Shown: positions 43,800 through 58,400 of the stretch, in pieces
Position numbering within the stretch: position 1 is the stretch's first letter
Layout: each line of letters begins with the position of its first letter
NCBI GenBank assembly: GCA_028274465.1
Contig: CM051457.1
Coordinates: forward strand, 107,941,982-108,005,981
Length of the DNA stretch: 64,000 bases
Direction of reading: 5' to 3'
Origin: Plantago ovata
Taxonomy: Eukaryota; Streptophyta; Magnoliopsida; Lamiales; Plantaginaceae
The notes under the pieces: model-generated
Databases searched by the model: none
What the model saw: only the letters and a program-made list of their open reading frames with translations
What the model was told of the DNA's origin: nothing
Translations under genes and position numbers: made by a program

Positions 43800-44202
43800 T
43801 GAGATCGAACAAACAAAGAAGAATATGTATATGGAATAAATAAAAAACGACACTAATCGAAATAATAATCAATTGTTCATGAGGCGAAAATAAATCATGA
43901 TCATAAAACGAATCATGTTTATAACAACACATTATATGATGAATTAAACAGTTACGGATCAAAGCAAAATTCAAAACACGAATGAAGCCAAATTCAAAAC
44001 ACGAATGAAAGCTTATGGAAAAATTCCACCATAACAATATTCCATATATTAAATTTCAGATATATCTATGTAATATTCATGAGCTCGAACACTCAAAGAC
44101 GAATATGTATATGGAATAAACCCAAAAAACGACATTAATCGAAATAATAATCAATTGTTCATGAGGCGAAAATAAATCATGTCCATAAAACGAATCAATT
44201 GT
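43800..44202. repeat. Direct repeat pair, about 280 bp apart
   Basis: About 43800-43920 and 44078-44202 share 'gaatatgtatatggaataaa' and 'caattgttcatgaggcg' in order. Non-coding. Confidence 0.75.
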
Positions 44203-44236
44203 ATCTGGAAATTGGAAAATTACATGAATCTCAAAA

Positions 44237-45040
44237 TTAGATTTCAGCTATAGCCGCGTGAAACTCATTAGAACGACTATAGCATAGAACTTCACGATCT
44301 GCCAAACAATCAAGGCACAAACCGTCATCTAATCCCCCCTCCCCAACAATATGATCCTTACAACAAAATTTCGGAATGTTAAAATTCAAAGCAAACACAC
44401 CATGATTTAATTGACAAAGCTGCTTTAAGAGATATTGTCTAAATTTCTTCAAACAAAACAATCCTCCAGGCACCGTTGCAATCTCTTTAAAGAGACATAA
44501 TCCTCGTTGTCGCACTTCATCTTCATCACTCAACATTCTAACTATGCACGATGCATATCTGTTCATTCGATGTCTAGCAGCGGTTAAATGTCCTAGAAGG
44601 CGTTCGACCCTATGAAAGATACGGTACGCAAACACATCGATCTACGAAAAAAATGAAGAAAACATTAGACAACAGGTTTAAACAATTATTGTACAAAATT
44701 AAAAATCAAAAGAAAAGATGAAACTTACAATTAGCATCATGTAGTAGAAATTAGGAGTTGCTAATGGCTCGTTAGAGATAGATGAAAGATCAAAGCTCTT
44801 ATAAAACCCTTCGTAATCAAACACGGTCCTGAATGAGTCCATACTTAAATCAAAACAAAAAGTGTTATTAGCGAATGAAATAATAAAATCGACAAAGAAC
44901 TTTTGGATTGAGAACTTACCACACAATGATCGAAATAGAGTCGATCCAGCCACTGCAAGAAGCAACAAACATTTCAAATGACTTTTCTTATTGTGTTCAT
45001 ACGACGTTGTTGAACCTACGGAACCCTGCGGACCACTCAT
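44237..45040 (-). pseudogene. F-box-family relative, likely pseudogene
   Basis: Exons 44920-45040 (121 bp), 44729-44843 (115 bp) and 44237-44641 (405 bp). Borders are normal, including the GTAAGT donor that is damaged in the relative at 39092-39912. However, exon 1 is one base short modulo three relative to that copy, so the start codon at 45040 is out of frame with exon 2 (MDSFRTVFDYEGFYKSFDL). A shorter product from an ATG in exon 2 is possible. The last exon ends CLDCLADREVLCYSRSNEF. It belongs to a segmental duplication with 39092-40360. Confidence 0.55.
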
Positions 45041-45379
45041 TGCCTCTTAGTTCGAATTCGACTGATTTAAAAAGACAAAAACCGAAAATTGATAGAGAGG
45101 ATACAGAATGAGGTTAGCTATATATAATCGTTTTTTAGGGTTTAGAAGATCCTTAATTCATGCAATCTCCGTTTGAATTTTAAAATTACTTACCACATTA
45201 TGTAAGCACAAAATCTGAACATTCCATATATTTTGATTTTCAGCATTGATGAGGCGTGCATGGGAAGAAAGGAAAGACAATAAAAATTAATACTTACCAA
45301 AATAACTTAAAGATATTGTTACGAAAAAAAAATATGAAATTGAACACCAATACTTGATGTTGTAAACAATGAACGATTG

Positions 45380-45458
45380 AAAAGTTGTGGCCGAGTGGAA
45401 TGTGGTGATGTTCATGGTATATGCCACTCGGGTTCGAATCCCTCTGGCCACAGCTTTT
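45380..45458 (+). ncRNA. tRNA-like inverted-repeat unit E
   Basis: AAAAGTTGTGGCC faces GGCCACAGCTTTT (one G-T pair). Box B is the canonical GGGTTCGAATCCC. Followed by TTTT then a longer T-run. Confidence 0.5.
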
Positions 45459-45630
45459 GGTTTTTTTTTTTTTTTTCAATTAAATGATTTATTCGATTAT
45501 ATGTCACATTTAATAACTCATAATCTAGAGTAATTATTACGGAAAAAAACTTAATTGTTACTAAATAATATTAAAAGCATAAAATATTAAATCGAAGACC
45601 AATACTTGATGTGTCAATAATGAATGATTG

Positions 45631-45709
45631 AAAAGCTGTGGCCGAGTGGAATGTGGTGATGTTCATGGTATATGCCACCCGGGTTCAATTCCCTCTGGCC
45701 ACTACTTTT
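45631..45709 (+). ncRNA. tRNA-like inverted-repeat unit F
   Basis: AAAAGCTGTGGCC with a 3' side GGCCACTACTTTT (two changes). Box B GGGTTCAATTCCC. Spaced 251 bp from unit E. Confidence 0.45.
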
Positions 45710-45719
45710 GCGATTTTTT

Positions 45720-47429
<1,710 letters not shown>

Positions 47430-47430
<1 letters not shown>

Positions 47431-47637
47431 TAAATTTAGCGACGGATAGGCTTTATCCGTCGCTATATTTTATTTAATGATTTTTCTTTTGTATTAATTA
47501 AAAATGGTCAACTCATATAGAGATGGATAAGTCCATCCGTCTCTAAAAGCGACGGATAAACCTATCTGTCGCTATTTTGCGCCGGATCGCATCCCGTCGC
47601 TATTAATCCGTCTCTATTTGGTTGTTTTCTTGTAGTG
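47430..47637. repeat. CACTA right subterminal and terminal repeats
   Basis: TAGCGACGGAT, CCGTCGCTA and the variant AGAGA.GGAT in both orientations, ending TTTTCTTGTAGTG at 47637. Confidence 0.85.
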
Positions 47638-47640
47638 ACT

Positions 47641-48470
47641 CAGCAACACGATTTAGACTACAGTGAAACTTTTAGTCCCGTTGCAAAGCTTACCACAAAA
47701 TCTTCCTAGCACTTGCTGCTCAACGCAATTGGAAATTGTCACAGCTGGATGTTCACAATGCTTTTCTTAATGGTGATCTGGATGAGGAAATCTATATGGA
47801 ACTTCCTCCAGGCTACACCATTAAGGGGGAATCTACAGATAACAAAGTCTGTAAGCTTCACAACTCTATTTATGGATTAAAGCAGGCTTCAAGACAATGG
47901 AATGTCAAATTCACAAATTCTTTAATTCAATATGACTTTTTACAATCAAAGCATGATTATTCTTTCTTCATCAAAAGAACACAAACAAGCTACATTGTAT
48001 TGCTTGTATATGTTGATGATATTCTATTTGGAGGGATCAATCAAGAAGAAATTGACAAGGCAAAGAAATATTTGCAGACAAATTGCAAAGTGAGAGATTT
48101 GGGAGAGCCTAAGTATTTTTTAGGCATTGAAATCCTAAGATCAAGTGAAGGAATCTACTTGTGTCAGAGAAAATATGTCCTTGAGATCATTGAAGAAAAT
48201 GGTTTATTAGGTTGTAAACCTCTGATAATTCCCATAGAACAAGGTCACAAAACTCAGAAAGAAGGAGAAGTCTTGAGAAATCCAACAATTTACAGAAAGA
48301 TTGTTGGCAAGTTGATATATCTCATACTGACTAGGCCAGACATCTGTTATGTTGTCAATATTCTCAGTCAGTTCATGGAAACTCCAACAAGAGAACATCT
48401 GGACACAACTTTAAGAGTCATCAGATATCTAAAAGGCAATCCAGGACAATGTCTTTTGCAAAGGACATGA
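47641..48470 (+). pseudogene. Copia reverse transcriptase (continued)
   Basis: Resumes the frame cut at 20649. A shift occurs near 47700 (KLTT then out of frame). From 47736 it is open: SQLDVHNAFLNGDLDEEIYM, GYTIKGES, IYGLKQASRQW and the catalytic YVDD (48009-48020), ending in a shift at about 48470 (LLQRT). This enzyme copied the element's RNA. The shifts inactivate it. Confidence 0.9.
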
Positions 48471-48474
48471 ATGT

Positions 48475-48954
48475 AATGGCCTTTTCTGATTCAGATCATG
48501 ACAATTGTCCAGAAACCAAGAGATCCTTGTCAGGTTATTGTGTGTTCTTAGGAAAATCCTTAATCAGTTGGAGAACCAAGAAACAAACAATAGCAAATCT
48601 TCAACAAAATCAGATTATAGAGCCATAGCACACACAACTTGTGAAGTCATGTGGATACATTACATTTTGAAGGACTTTGGTTTTGAACAAAAGAAGGCAA
48701 CTACACTCTACTGTGATAACAAGTCAGCAATCAGTCTCACCAAGAATCCAGTTCATCATGAGAAGACCAAACATGTTGAAATAGAACAACATTTCATAAG
48801 AGAAAAGGTTCAACAAGGCATCATAGAAGTGTGTCATATTCATACTTCTCAGCAGCCAGCAGACATGCTTACTAAAGCTCTGCCATCAGAGAAGATAAGG
48901 TTCTTCACTAGCAAGATGGGAGTAAAGAACATTTACTCTCATCTCGAGGTGGAA
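48475..48954 (+). pseudogene. Copia RNase H
   Basis: Motifs AFSDSDHDNCPETKRSLSGYCVF and, after another shift, TLYCDNKSAISLTKNPVHHEKTKHVEIEQHFIRE, then QPADMLTKALP. A frame break separates the two parts near 48595 (normal VSRSS-type sequence lost). The coding part ends at the polypurine stretch before the right LTR. Confidence 0.85.
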
Positions 48955-49418
48955 TCTCAAGAGAATAAGCAGAATGAACAAGCAGCAACAGAGGAACAAG
49001 AAGAACTACGGCGCACTAGTCTGGATCAACAAAATAAAAGAGCGTCCGAACTAAAGACATACAAGAACGGAATAGAGCGTGAGGCGCACCAAACTGAGCC
49101 AAAGGAAGAGGAACGACGCCGTTCTATACACTTTACTAAATACAATGAACCTAGGGTTCATACTTGCAGAGCAAGCTAAAGAATCTTTGTAAAACGAGAT
49201 AAAATCAGCTAAATTGATGAGTTGTATTTCTCCGTACAGAATTGGTTAGGATAGTGACATATTCTTACCTCAAGTTTGTTAGATAGATACATGTAGATTT
49301 GTAGTATAAATAGCAGTACTATTTCCATTCTTTGTACACAATTATTTCATCATTTTTCTCATTAATGAAGAAATAGAATAATTTCAATACTTTGCAATGA
49401 TTTCTGCGTACTCTGAAA
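48955..49418 (+). repeat. 3' LTR of the Copia element
   Basis: 464 bp, TCTCAAGAG...CTCTGAAA, followed by TTCTG. High similarity to the 5' LTR, with a few small indels (for example 12 extra bases near 49340). Confidence 0.85.
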
Positions 49419-49423
49419 TTCTG

Positions 49424-51540
49424 CAGATACAAAGATAACCATTTAGGACAAGTATCCCAAAATCTAACACTATCCATAACATAATCCAAAAGCTGGAATC
49501 AGAAACCAACCCACATCCCAGTTTCGCCAAAAAGTAAAGAAAAAAAAAGAAAAAGAAAAAAAAAAGTCACACCCCAATTTCATTAAGACGTATGCAGTGT
49601 CGATATACAAAACTAAGCTGCCAAGTACTCTAGCAAGTCGAGCTGCTGCCTAATGAGTGCCACCAAAGTCTGATGATTCCAAGCTAGTATCGTCGTCCTC
49701 TTTAAACGTGCACGACAATGGAATAAATTTGATGGTCAACTATTTGAACTTTGACCCGATATTCATTATGAAATCAATGGAATAAATTTGATAAAAAAGA
49801 GTCAGATCCAAAATGAAATTAACCGGAGTTACTCCGATTCAAATTAAATTTGACCTGAACTTATCAAGTCCAAATATATTTGAATTAAATTGATAATAAA
49901 TATATAATTTTGGAACAACGAACGAATATCATATATTCCAACTCCATTAAGTACAAGCCGACATCAGTCCAGGCAACCTTAAAGACAATAAAATTTGCAG
50001 CAACTATAGTTTCTACTGAGTACTACTACCGATCAACCATTATCCTATTACATGAAAACTATTAAGTTGTTCAAAGAACTTTTGGACTTTTGGACAACAA
50101 GTAGTGCGGTGTATTACACAATTACACAATTAATCACATCCAGAACCATCTTCTCCTTGATGTACCATTTGGTGTCGATTGGTAAATGTCACTTTGCATT
50201 TACAGTAAACAAGTGCAAAACACCTCCTCCCTGCCCGGAACCAATTTACATGTAAAAACGCCAAGTGTGACCACCAAAAAAGGAAAAACCACCGATTTGT
50301 TCTTATTTAGGAATACAGAAAGTAGAGGGAGTAAATGCAAAAAATCCTTTTTGGTACTTAAGTGAACAAGGTGTTTTGTTGGGGTGTTTTGCTGCAAACC
50401 GGTAAAAGGACGGAAATACCCTTATTTTGGCCAACAAGTCTCAGTGACCAGCCGGAAGATGAAGCATACCTGAATGATCTAGATTCCTATGAAAGTGACA
50501 CCAATCCAGATGAAGAAAAGCAAAAGTTTTATAGAACTTGTAATAACAATCATAGAACTGAAAAAAAAATAGAAAGGAAAAAAGAAAAGTGAAAAACAAA
50601 GAAAATATAGTACTCGTATATATAACTTTTCAAAAAAAAAGTACTCGTATATATTCTTCGCTCAATGATCATTTATTATTCCTTGCTAATTATGCTTTTC
50701 ATGTTAATTAAAGTAGAAGCATGGCTCGTGCTAGTACATTATTGGTTCAATAATGCATGTAAAGGCTTTTTTGCCTAAACAAAAATAAATAAATAAATAA
50801 ATAAATAAAGGAGTAATTACAAGTTTTACCATCTCTGCGCCTTCCTACGTCTTGCTTGTGTTTTCTGCCACTTATTTCTCCTCACCACTTATTTATACAT
50901 TAGGGCGGATGGCAGTGGGGCGGGGGGGGGGGGGGGGGGGTGTGGCGTTGACCACCACAAAACCTTTCGATTAGTTCGTATTTCGTGTGTACGCGAAAAA
51001 TCCCGGACAGCTTGGGGAATTGTGCAAATGTGAAAATGGCCAACCAATCAGGCCCTCTTTCTTCTCAAACACCAACTTGTTACGTGTCGTCCATATGCGG
51101 TAAATAACTTTTGCAAAAAATCATTTTTTGTACCTGTTTGCGCCAGTTTATACTTTTGCTTTCTTTGCTGAGCCATTCTATTTCCTCCACGAATGTTGAT
51201 TTAATCTATTTCCGCCAGTAATAAATATGTAATTAATTTCATTTGTGATAAATATTTAATCTATAACTTAATAAGTAATTAATGTTATAGAGAAAATTGA
51301 TTAAAAGACCACGTTAAGAAGTGGTTTCTCAAAAATAACCTCAATATGCTCACAATTACATTTAAGACCAAAAATCACATTTTCAGAGTTGACCATGCAT
51401 TATTTACAGAAATGCCATAGGAACAAAATGTGCAAACCAAACATGGCCTAACTATTTATTTATTTTTCTAATTATTTTTTCTTTTAAATTTTTATTCCTT
51501 CAAATTCTTTTTTCATTTATTTTTTTCTAAACTTCTTCTT
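49424..51540. other. Intergenic; simple repeats, no gene
   Basis: (AAAT)n at about 50785-50810 and a poly-G run at about 50920-50940, the latter prone to sequencing error. Short open frames at 50052-50592 show no protein-like pattern. Confidence 0.45.
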
Positions 51541-51549
51541 CTTCTCTAA

Positions 51550-51830
51550 CTCCGGTACCGGAATAATTATTCCGGTACCGGAGTCGTGCAAGCTCCGGCA
51601 AGGAGCTTGCAAAGCTCCAGGCTGGAGCTAAAAGCTCCAGATCGGAGTTTTGCAGGCTCCGATCTGGAGCTTATCTGGAGCTTTTAAGCTCCAGATCGGA
51701 GCCAGCAAAGCTCCGATCGGAGATTTGCAAGCTCTGGCCGGAGCTTGTAGAGCTCCGGCCAGAGCTTGCCGGATCTCCGGTATCGAAAAATATATTTTCC
51801 GATACCCGAGCTAGAGAAGAAGAAGATCAA
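51550..51830. repeat. GC-rich palindrome cluster
   Basis: It begins with a perfect 34-bp palindrome (51550-51583; left half CTCCGGTACCGGAATAA). It continues with repeated CTCCAGATCGGAG/CTCCGATCTGGAG and GCTCCGGCC/GGCCGGAGC words in both orientations. It ends in GGTATCG...CGATACC. The block is much more GC-rich than its surroundings, and nearly every word finds a complement within the 280-bp block. Confidence 0.85.
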
Positions 51831-52059
51831 TTTTCAAATTATTTTTATTATTTCTATATTATTTTATCATTTTTATTTATGTTATTTTATTTATTTATTT
51901 ATTTTAAATTAAGGCTGTTTGGTTGACCAAAAAATTGAATAAGGAATAGTGCCTAGAGCGTGAAATGGTCAAGTTCGTGGTCCTTTTTGTAATTGATGGC
52001 ATAACGTGTTTCATTATGTTATTAGAGTCGATAACGTGGTTTAAAAAGTTATGGACCCA

Positions 52060-54235
52060 ATGTTATAAATATGAAGAATGTCATGAGTTCATGACTCTTC
52101 TTATACTTCATTTATGTACTTTAGTTATTATTTTCATTATATAAAGTGAAAGTTACAAACTCACTTAGTTATGGAGAGATCCCTATAAATAGGGCTTCAA
52201 CTTGTACCTTGATATACACTGGAAATACAATGACATTCTCCCCTCTCTTCTAACTCTTTTATTCTTGCAAGCATTTTATCTTTTGAACCGTTATCAACAC
52301 GACTCTACTACTGAGTAAATTAATTCATCCCTCGTCCAACGCTTAGTTCAAGTTTGAACTCTCAGATATATGGGGATCAATTCACTCTATGAATTTGTTT
52401 TTGTCAGCTTGTCATGTACTTCCTCCCCTAAGCTGGGAAAAACTAATTCAGAGAATTAACATTATTGGAGGCACATAATATAAATGATCACAAGCCACAA
52501 CCATACATAAGATATTTTCAACCACTTTGAGAATATGATTAATCGAATCAACTTGACATAAGTTGGGCTATTAGCTCAGAGATACAAATATTTTGTGACG
52601 TACATATGCATAGCAACTTCAGGTGCCATATTTACTTGATGTCTCATTTTAAGAAATGGACAAAATTTATAAAGTATGATAAATTGTATATCTTGCAAGT
52701 CCCTTTATTGTTTATGTATCCAATCACTTAAGGGATTGGAGAAATATGATTTGTATCCATATGATATTTTTTTCACATCCATACGCCATAACAACTTCAA
52801 GTGTTGTATTTCTTTGATTTCTCATTTCAAGAGATTGATCAAATTTACACAATTGTCAATAGTGTATATATTGCAACCCTTTTGATGGTTAGTATACCCA
52901 ATCACTTTGAACTGAATCCAAACAGTTAGATCTATATATCATGAAATAAAGATCAAAGGTTCAAACAAATATATAGTATCAATTATCAATTAACAAGAAG
53001 ATATATGTATCAGTTCTCGTTAATCTACGCCTAGAACACCAACAACCATGATTGATTAGATGGCTACTATGTACCTCATGTACATCAATGATTTTGTATG
53101 TACCTCATGTACATCAACGATTGTTTTCTGTAAAATTAAGGAATTGATACTTAGAGTTCATGCCAGTAGCCATGACTATTAGATCTCAAAAGTAATTAAA
53201 AATTGGCTCTACACATCACTAGGCGTATATGATAAATCTCGTCAACCTGAAGTTGTTATCAATATGAGATATGAGAGCATATTGTTTGGTGCTTTATGAA
53301 AATATTTGTAAGCCCCTGGAAGTTAGTATCTTATTATCAAGAGGGCAACTAATATACTTGATTGCATCGCACTCAATGAGATAAAGTTAAAGCTATCTCC
53401 ATTGCCCCATGGATTGTGAATATTTTTAAGCTAATATCCATTTCCTAATGGATTGTGAATATTTTCAACCATATTATGTATCCATTCCCTGAAGTGAATG
53501 TGTGGAACTATCTCAATTCCCATAAATTAGTGTGAGCACTTGATTATTATACATATGTTGGTCCTTAATTATGTTACCTATAAATATCATTGATCATGCA
53601 CATTGTAACAAATGATCATGTGTACAGGGTAACAAATGATGTTCTTAACATTGTTACTTGGACCATGTTACCAATTCTTGTGTTTTTTTTAGATTGATTG
53701 CTAGTGTTTTAATTTGGACAATTAAATAATGGGTATGTTTGCTAAAACGTGACTTTTAAGCCCCGTTGATTTATTTCTACAAATTTATTCCATCTCTACC
53801 TGTGTTCTAAGTCTCTTACGGTTAATACTCTTATTTGACTTTCACTTTGACTACAATTTCGCTTTGATGATGACAGGTACATTGTACTATGGATCAACCA
53901 TACGAGTCTTTGAAAGGTCATATCTTGGCAAACACATAGGAATTGCGTGGATTGCAATGTTTTAAACAACTCATAGCATTCATCATATTTATAACACTCT
54001 CCTTCAATGATATTAGTTTATGACTCTTCTTATACTTCATTTATGTACTTTAGTTATTGTTTTCATTATGTAAAGTGAGAGTTACAAACTCATTTAGTTA
54101 TGGAGAGATCCATATAAATAGGGTTTCAACTTGTACCTTGTACCTTGATATACACTGAAAATATAATGACATTCTCCCCTCTCTTCTAACTCTTTTATTC
54201 TTGCAAGCATTTTATCTTATGAAAATTAACATTTT
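52060..54235 (+). mobile_element. Decayed small LTR retrotransposon
   Basis: Two direct repeats of about 200 bp (about 52075-52290 and 54005-54225) share a TATA box in 'ctataaataggg', a 'cttgtaccttgatatacactg' leader and 'attcttgcaagcattttatctt'. After the first repeat a half-tRNA-type site 'gttatcaacacga' occurs. The 1.7 kb between has no intact frame, though the stretch before the right repeat looks like a worn Copia RNase H end. Target duplications were not found. Confidence 0.6.
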
Positions 54236-54259
54236 AAAGTTGTAATAATTTATAGTTTT

Positions 54260-54440
54260 TCATTATAAGAATGATTTTGCATTTTATTATTTAATGAGTA
54301 CTAAATTCCAAAATTACCAATTTGGAGGACCGGACTAGAAAGAAACTGAGCTTATAATACGAACAACATTCAAATTCAAATCCGATCAAGTCTCAAAATT
54401 CGAATGCATCATTCGATCCAATCTGGTCCAAATACAATAG
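54260..54440. repeat. Copy of the sequence at 420-600
   Basis: See 420-600. It ends directly at the start of the Mutator-like element. Confidence 0.5.
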
Positions 54441-54959
54441 GTAAAATTGCAATTTTGGTCCCTTAACTCGACGTCCTCCGCAAGTTTGGTCCCAAGTCAA
54501 ATCAAGAAATGCAAAAAATGTCCCATTGGCAAATACAGTCCCGTATTTATACAGTTTTACTTATGTGGCATGGCATGTGGATTGTGAGGTGGAATGGAAG
54601 ATATAAAATATTTCCGTCTCCTAGTAGACCGTCTCTAGTATAGACCAACTTCTACTAATTATAAATCAACCCCAACTAATTAGTAGCTTTTTAAAAAAGC
54701 CCCAACCCAGCAACCCGACTCAGAAACGGGTCATAAAGCGGGTTATAACAAAAACTCGCTCTCCAGCTCAAACACAGAAACGAATGCAACTTCGAAGAGA
54801 GAGAAAACGGCGGTAGAGAGAGAAAGAAACCACCGCCTCCATCTCTACGTCGCGCCGCCTCCATCTCGACGTCGAAACCACCGCCACGACCACCTACGTT
54901 GCCGTCGCCGTCGCCACCTCCAGCTACGCCGTCGTTTCTGCATCTAAATCAAACGTACG

Positions 54960-55440
54960 TACAAAAAATTCATTCATCTCTGCAATTAATGGTCTATAAG
55001 CTTCAATTCGTGATCTAGGAGCTTGGATTTGTGTTTTTGTTACATGATTCATGAACTAGAAGCTCTGATTTTTGATTTTGTAACGTAAATCATGATCTGG
55101 AAGCTCCGATTTGTGATTTTGTTACGTGAATCATGATCTCGAAGCTCCTATTTGTGATTTTATTACGTGAATCATGATGTGGAAACTTCGATTTGTGATT
55201 TTGTTACGTGAATCATGATTTGGAAGCTCCGATTTGTGATTTTGATACATAAATCATGATCTACAAGCTCTGTTTTGTGATGTTGCTACGTAAATCATTA
55301 TTTACAAGCTCTGTTTCGTGATGTTCCTACATAATCATCATCTGCAACCTTTGTTTTGTGTTGTTGCTACTTAAATCATCATCTGCAAGCTTTGTTTTGT
55401 GTTGCTGCTACGTAAATCTGCATCTGCAAGATATATTTTG
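54960..55440. repeat. Tandem repeat in the MULE leader (unit about 61 bp)
   Basis: About seven units of 'gaagctccgatttgtgattttgttacgtgaatcatgatctg' type, drifting to 'gcaagctttgttttgtgttg' toward the gene. The same array reappears at 63640-64000. Confidence 0.8.
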
Positions 55441-55482
55441 TGTTGTTGCTACGTAAAATGTGTTTATTGTTGTGATTGTTAG

Positions 55483-58400
55483 ATGTCAACTTCTCAAAAT
55501 CCTGCTGCTAGTAATCAACAGCTTCCAGTGACTGAAGAAGCAGAAACACAAAATAACAGAGGTTGTATCCCATAAACTCAATCATATATCCCATGATGTT
55601 AAGTATATATCCCATGATATCTAGTACATGCACACATACTGTAAAACCAAAAGTTATATCCCATGAAATCAACAATAGGTCCCATGATATTAAGAATATA
55701 TCCCATGAAATCAATTATATGGCCCATGATTTCAATAATGCCATATTCTCTAGTGCATACACAAACAGTATTACACTATATCATATATCCCATGATATTA
55801 AGCATATATCCCATGAAATCAATTATATGTCCCATGATTTCAACCATGTCTCCCATATTCTATAGTACATGCACACACTGACAGATATATCCCATGATAT
55901 TAAGCATATATCCCATGAAATCAATTATATGTCCCATGATTTCAACCATGCCATATTCTCTAGTGCATTCACATACAGTAGTACACTATATCATATATCC
56001 CATGATATTAAGCATATATACCATGATATCTAGTACATGCACACATGCAGTAAAACTAACAATTAAATGCCATGAAAACAAGCATACATCCCATAAAAAT
56101 CAACAATATATCCCATGATATTAAGCATATATCCCATGATATCTAGTACATGCACACATGCAGTAAAACTAAAAGTTATATCCCATGAAAATAACCATAC
56201 GTCCCATAAAATCAACAATATATCCCATGATATCAAACATATTTACCATGAAATCACCTATCTTGTGAAAACATATTTCATATGCAGACGTAAATGATCT
56301 TCCCCTGATTCTGACATTACGGGATGCTTAAAGGGAATCAGTGGAACTTTTGATCAACTATACTTCCTGTACACAAAGCATGCTGCAAATGTTGGATTTT
56401 CTGTGAAGAAAGCAACCTCACGTATTGGTAATAATGGTGAAATATGGGAGAAGTACTTTTTGTGCAGCCGTGAAGGTAAAAGTAAGGCAAACCCAAGCCC
56501 ATTACCCATCACTCCATCACCCACTGTTGCTGCACAAGACGAAGAAGGTGATGAGCCTAAGAAGATTAAGAAAAGAAGGCAAAGCTGTAGTGGAAGGTGT
56601 GATTGCAAAGCAATGATGAGGTAAAAAAAACTCACATGTTCTCAACTATATATCCCATGATATCAACGATATATCCCATGATGTCAACAATATATGCCAT
56701 GATATCTCACACATGTTTTTATCTTCAGGATCCAAAATATTTTCAAAACCGAGAAATATGTAGTCAAGAACACAAAATTGGGCACAACCATGAACTGAAT
56801 AGACCAGAATGGAGTTACTTCAACAGGTCAGAAAGAACGATTGATGATGAGAGGGCAGAAATTATTGATTTGTTCGAGAAAGCAATGGTGAAGCCAACCG
56901 ACGCGTTCAAATATTTGTCAGCAGCTGCGGGCGGGGAAGAGAATGTTGGAATAATCCAGAGGGACCATATCAACTACATTTGTCGCAAGAGAACAAAAAT
57001 CATGGATGGTGCAGATGCACAGTGTGTGTTAGACATGCTTAAGCAAAGAAAAGATGAGGATCCACAGTTCTACTACTCACACAAGTTGGATGACGAGGGT
57101 AAAATGTGCAGCCTTTTCTGGAGGGACTCGATGATGAAGGACGACTATGAGCTTTATGGTGACGTCATGATATTGACACCACATTCAGGACCAACAAATA
57201 TGGACTAATTTGTGCACCGTTTGTTGGTGTAAATAACCACTGGAACAATGTAATGTTTGCTTGTGCATTCATTGCCAATGAGCAAGCTACATCATTTATC
57301 TGGTTGATGGAATAGTTCATGAAAGCCATGGATAATAAGAAGCCAATTACAATCTTCACTGATCAAGATTCAGCAATTGCAAAAGCCATTGTTCAGGTAC
57401 TATGTTATGACTTATATGTCCAATGATATTGCTTAAATCTCCCATGATATCTACTTTAAGATATTAACACACACAAAAAAAAAAAAATGAAATGTATGCT
57501 ATATTATATGAACTGTATACTACATTACATGAACTATATACTACATTATATGAACTCTATGAACATGAATAATCTTCCATAATTTCAACTGTTATATCCC
57601 ATGATTTCATCAATATACCCCATGATTTAACCGATATACCCCATGATTTTAATATATAAGTACATGAATAATCTGTCCATTATTTAATCTTGTGTAGGTT
57701 TTTGGAGATGAGACCAGACACAGGCTGTGTCTTTGGCACTTGTACCAAAATGCATTAAAAAACTGCTCGAAGCTTAGGCATGATGACAAATTCAATGAAG
57801 TTTTCAATATATGCATCTATGGGTTTTCAAATGAAGAAGAATTTGAAGAATACTTCTCTGGAATGATTTGTGAGTTTGAGCTCGAAAATGAATCTTGGTT
57901 CGATCAACTGTATTCTCTAAAAGAGAAGTGGTCACCTGCCCTAAGCAAGCCCTTCTTTTCAGCTGGAATCCTATCTACTCAAAGGAGTGAGAGTACAAAC
58001 AATGCAATTTCATTCAGAGCCAACAAAAATACATCTCTCACACAATTCTTCAGACTCTTCGATGTAGTGATCAACCACTGGAGATCAAATGAGAAGCATA
58101 AAGAGCACAAGAACACTCATAATAGGCCAAGACTGAACTCTAACAATGCTCTTGTCAAGCATGCTGCTGAGGTATATCTCAAACTATATATCCCATAATA
58201 TCAAATATATATCCCATGATATCAACTATATATCCCATGATATCTCTCACATGTTTTTATCTGCAGGTATACACACTCAAATCTTCAAGTACTTACAGAG
58301 ACAATTTAGGAAAGGACTAGAGATTACAGCTGTTGAATCTGTAACAATTGGCGACAAGATTTTGTATGATGTCTACCCTGATGATGATCCATAAGACATT

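Noticed and set aside
55562-56270. CRISPR-like array
   Set aside because: Repeats are short, degenerate and without unique spacers, in introns of a plant transposon.
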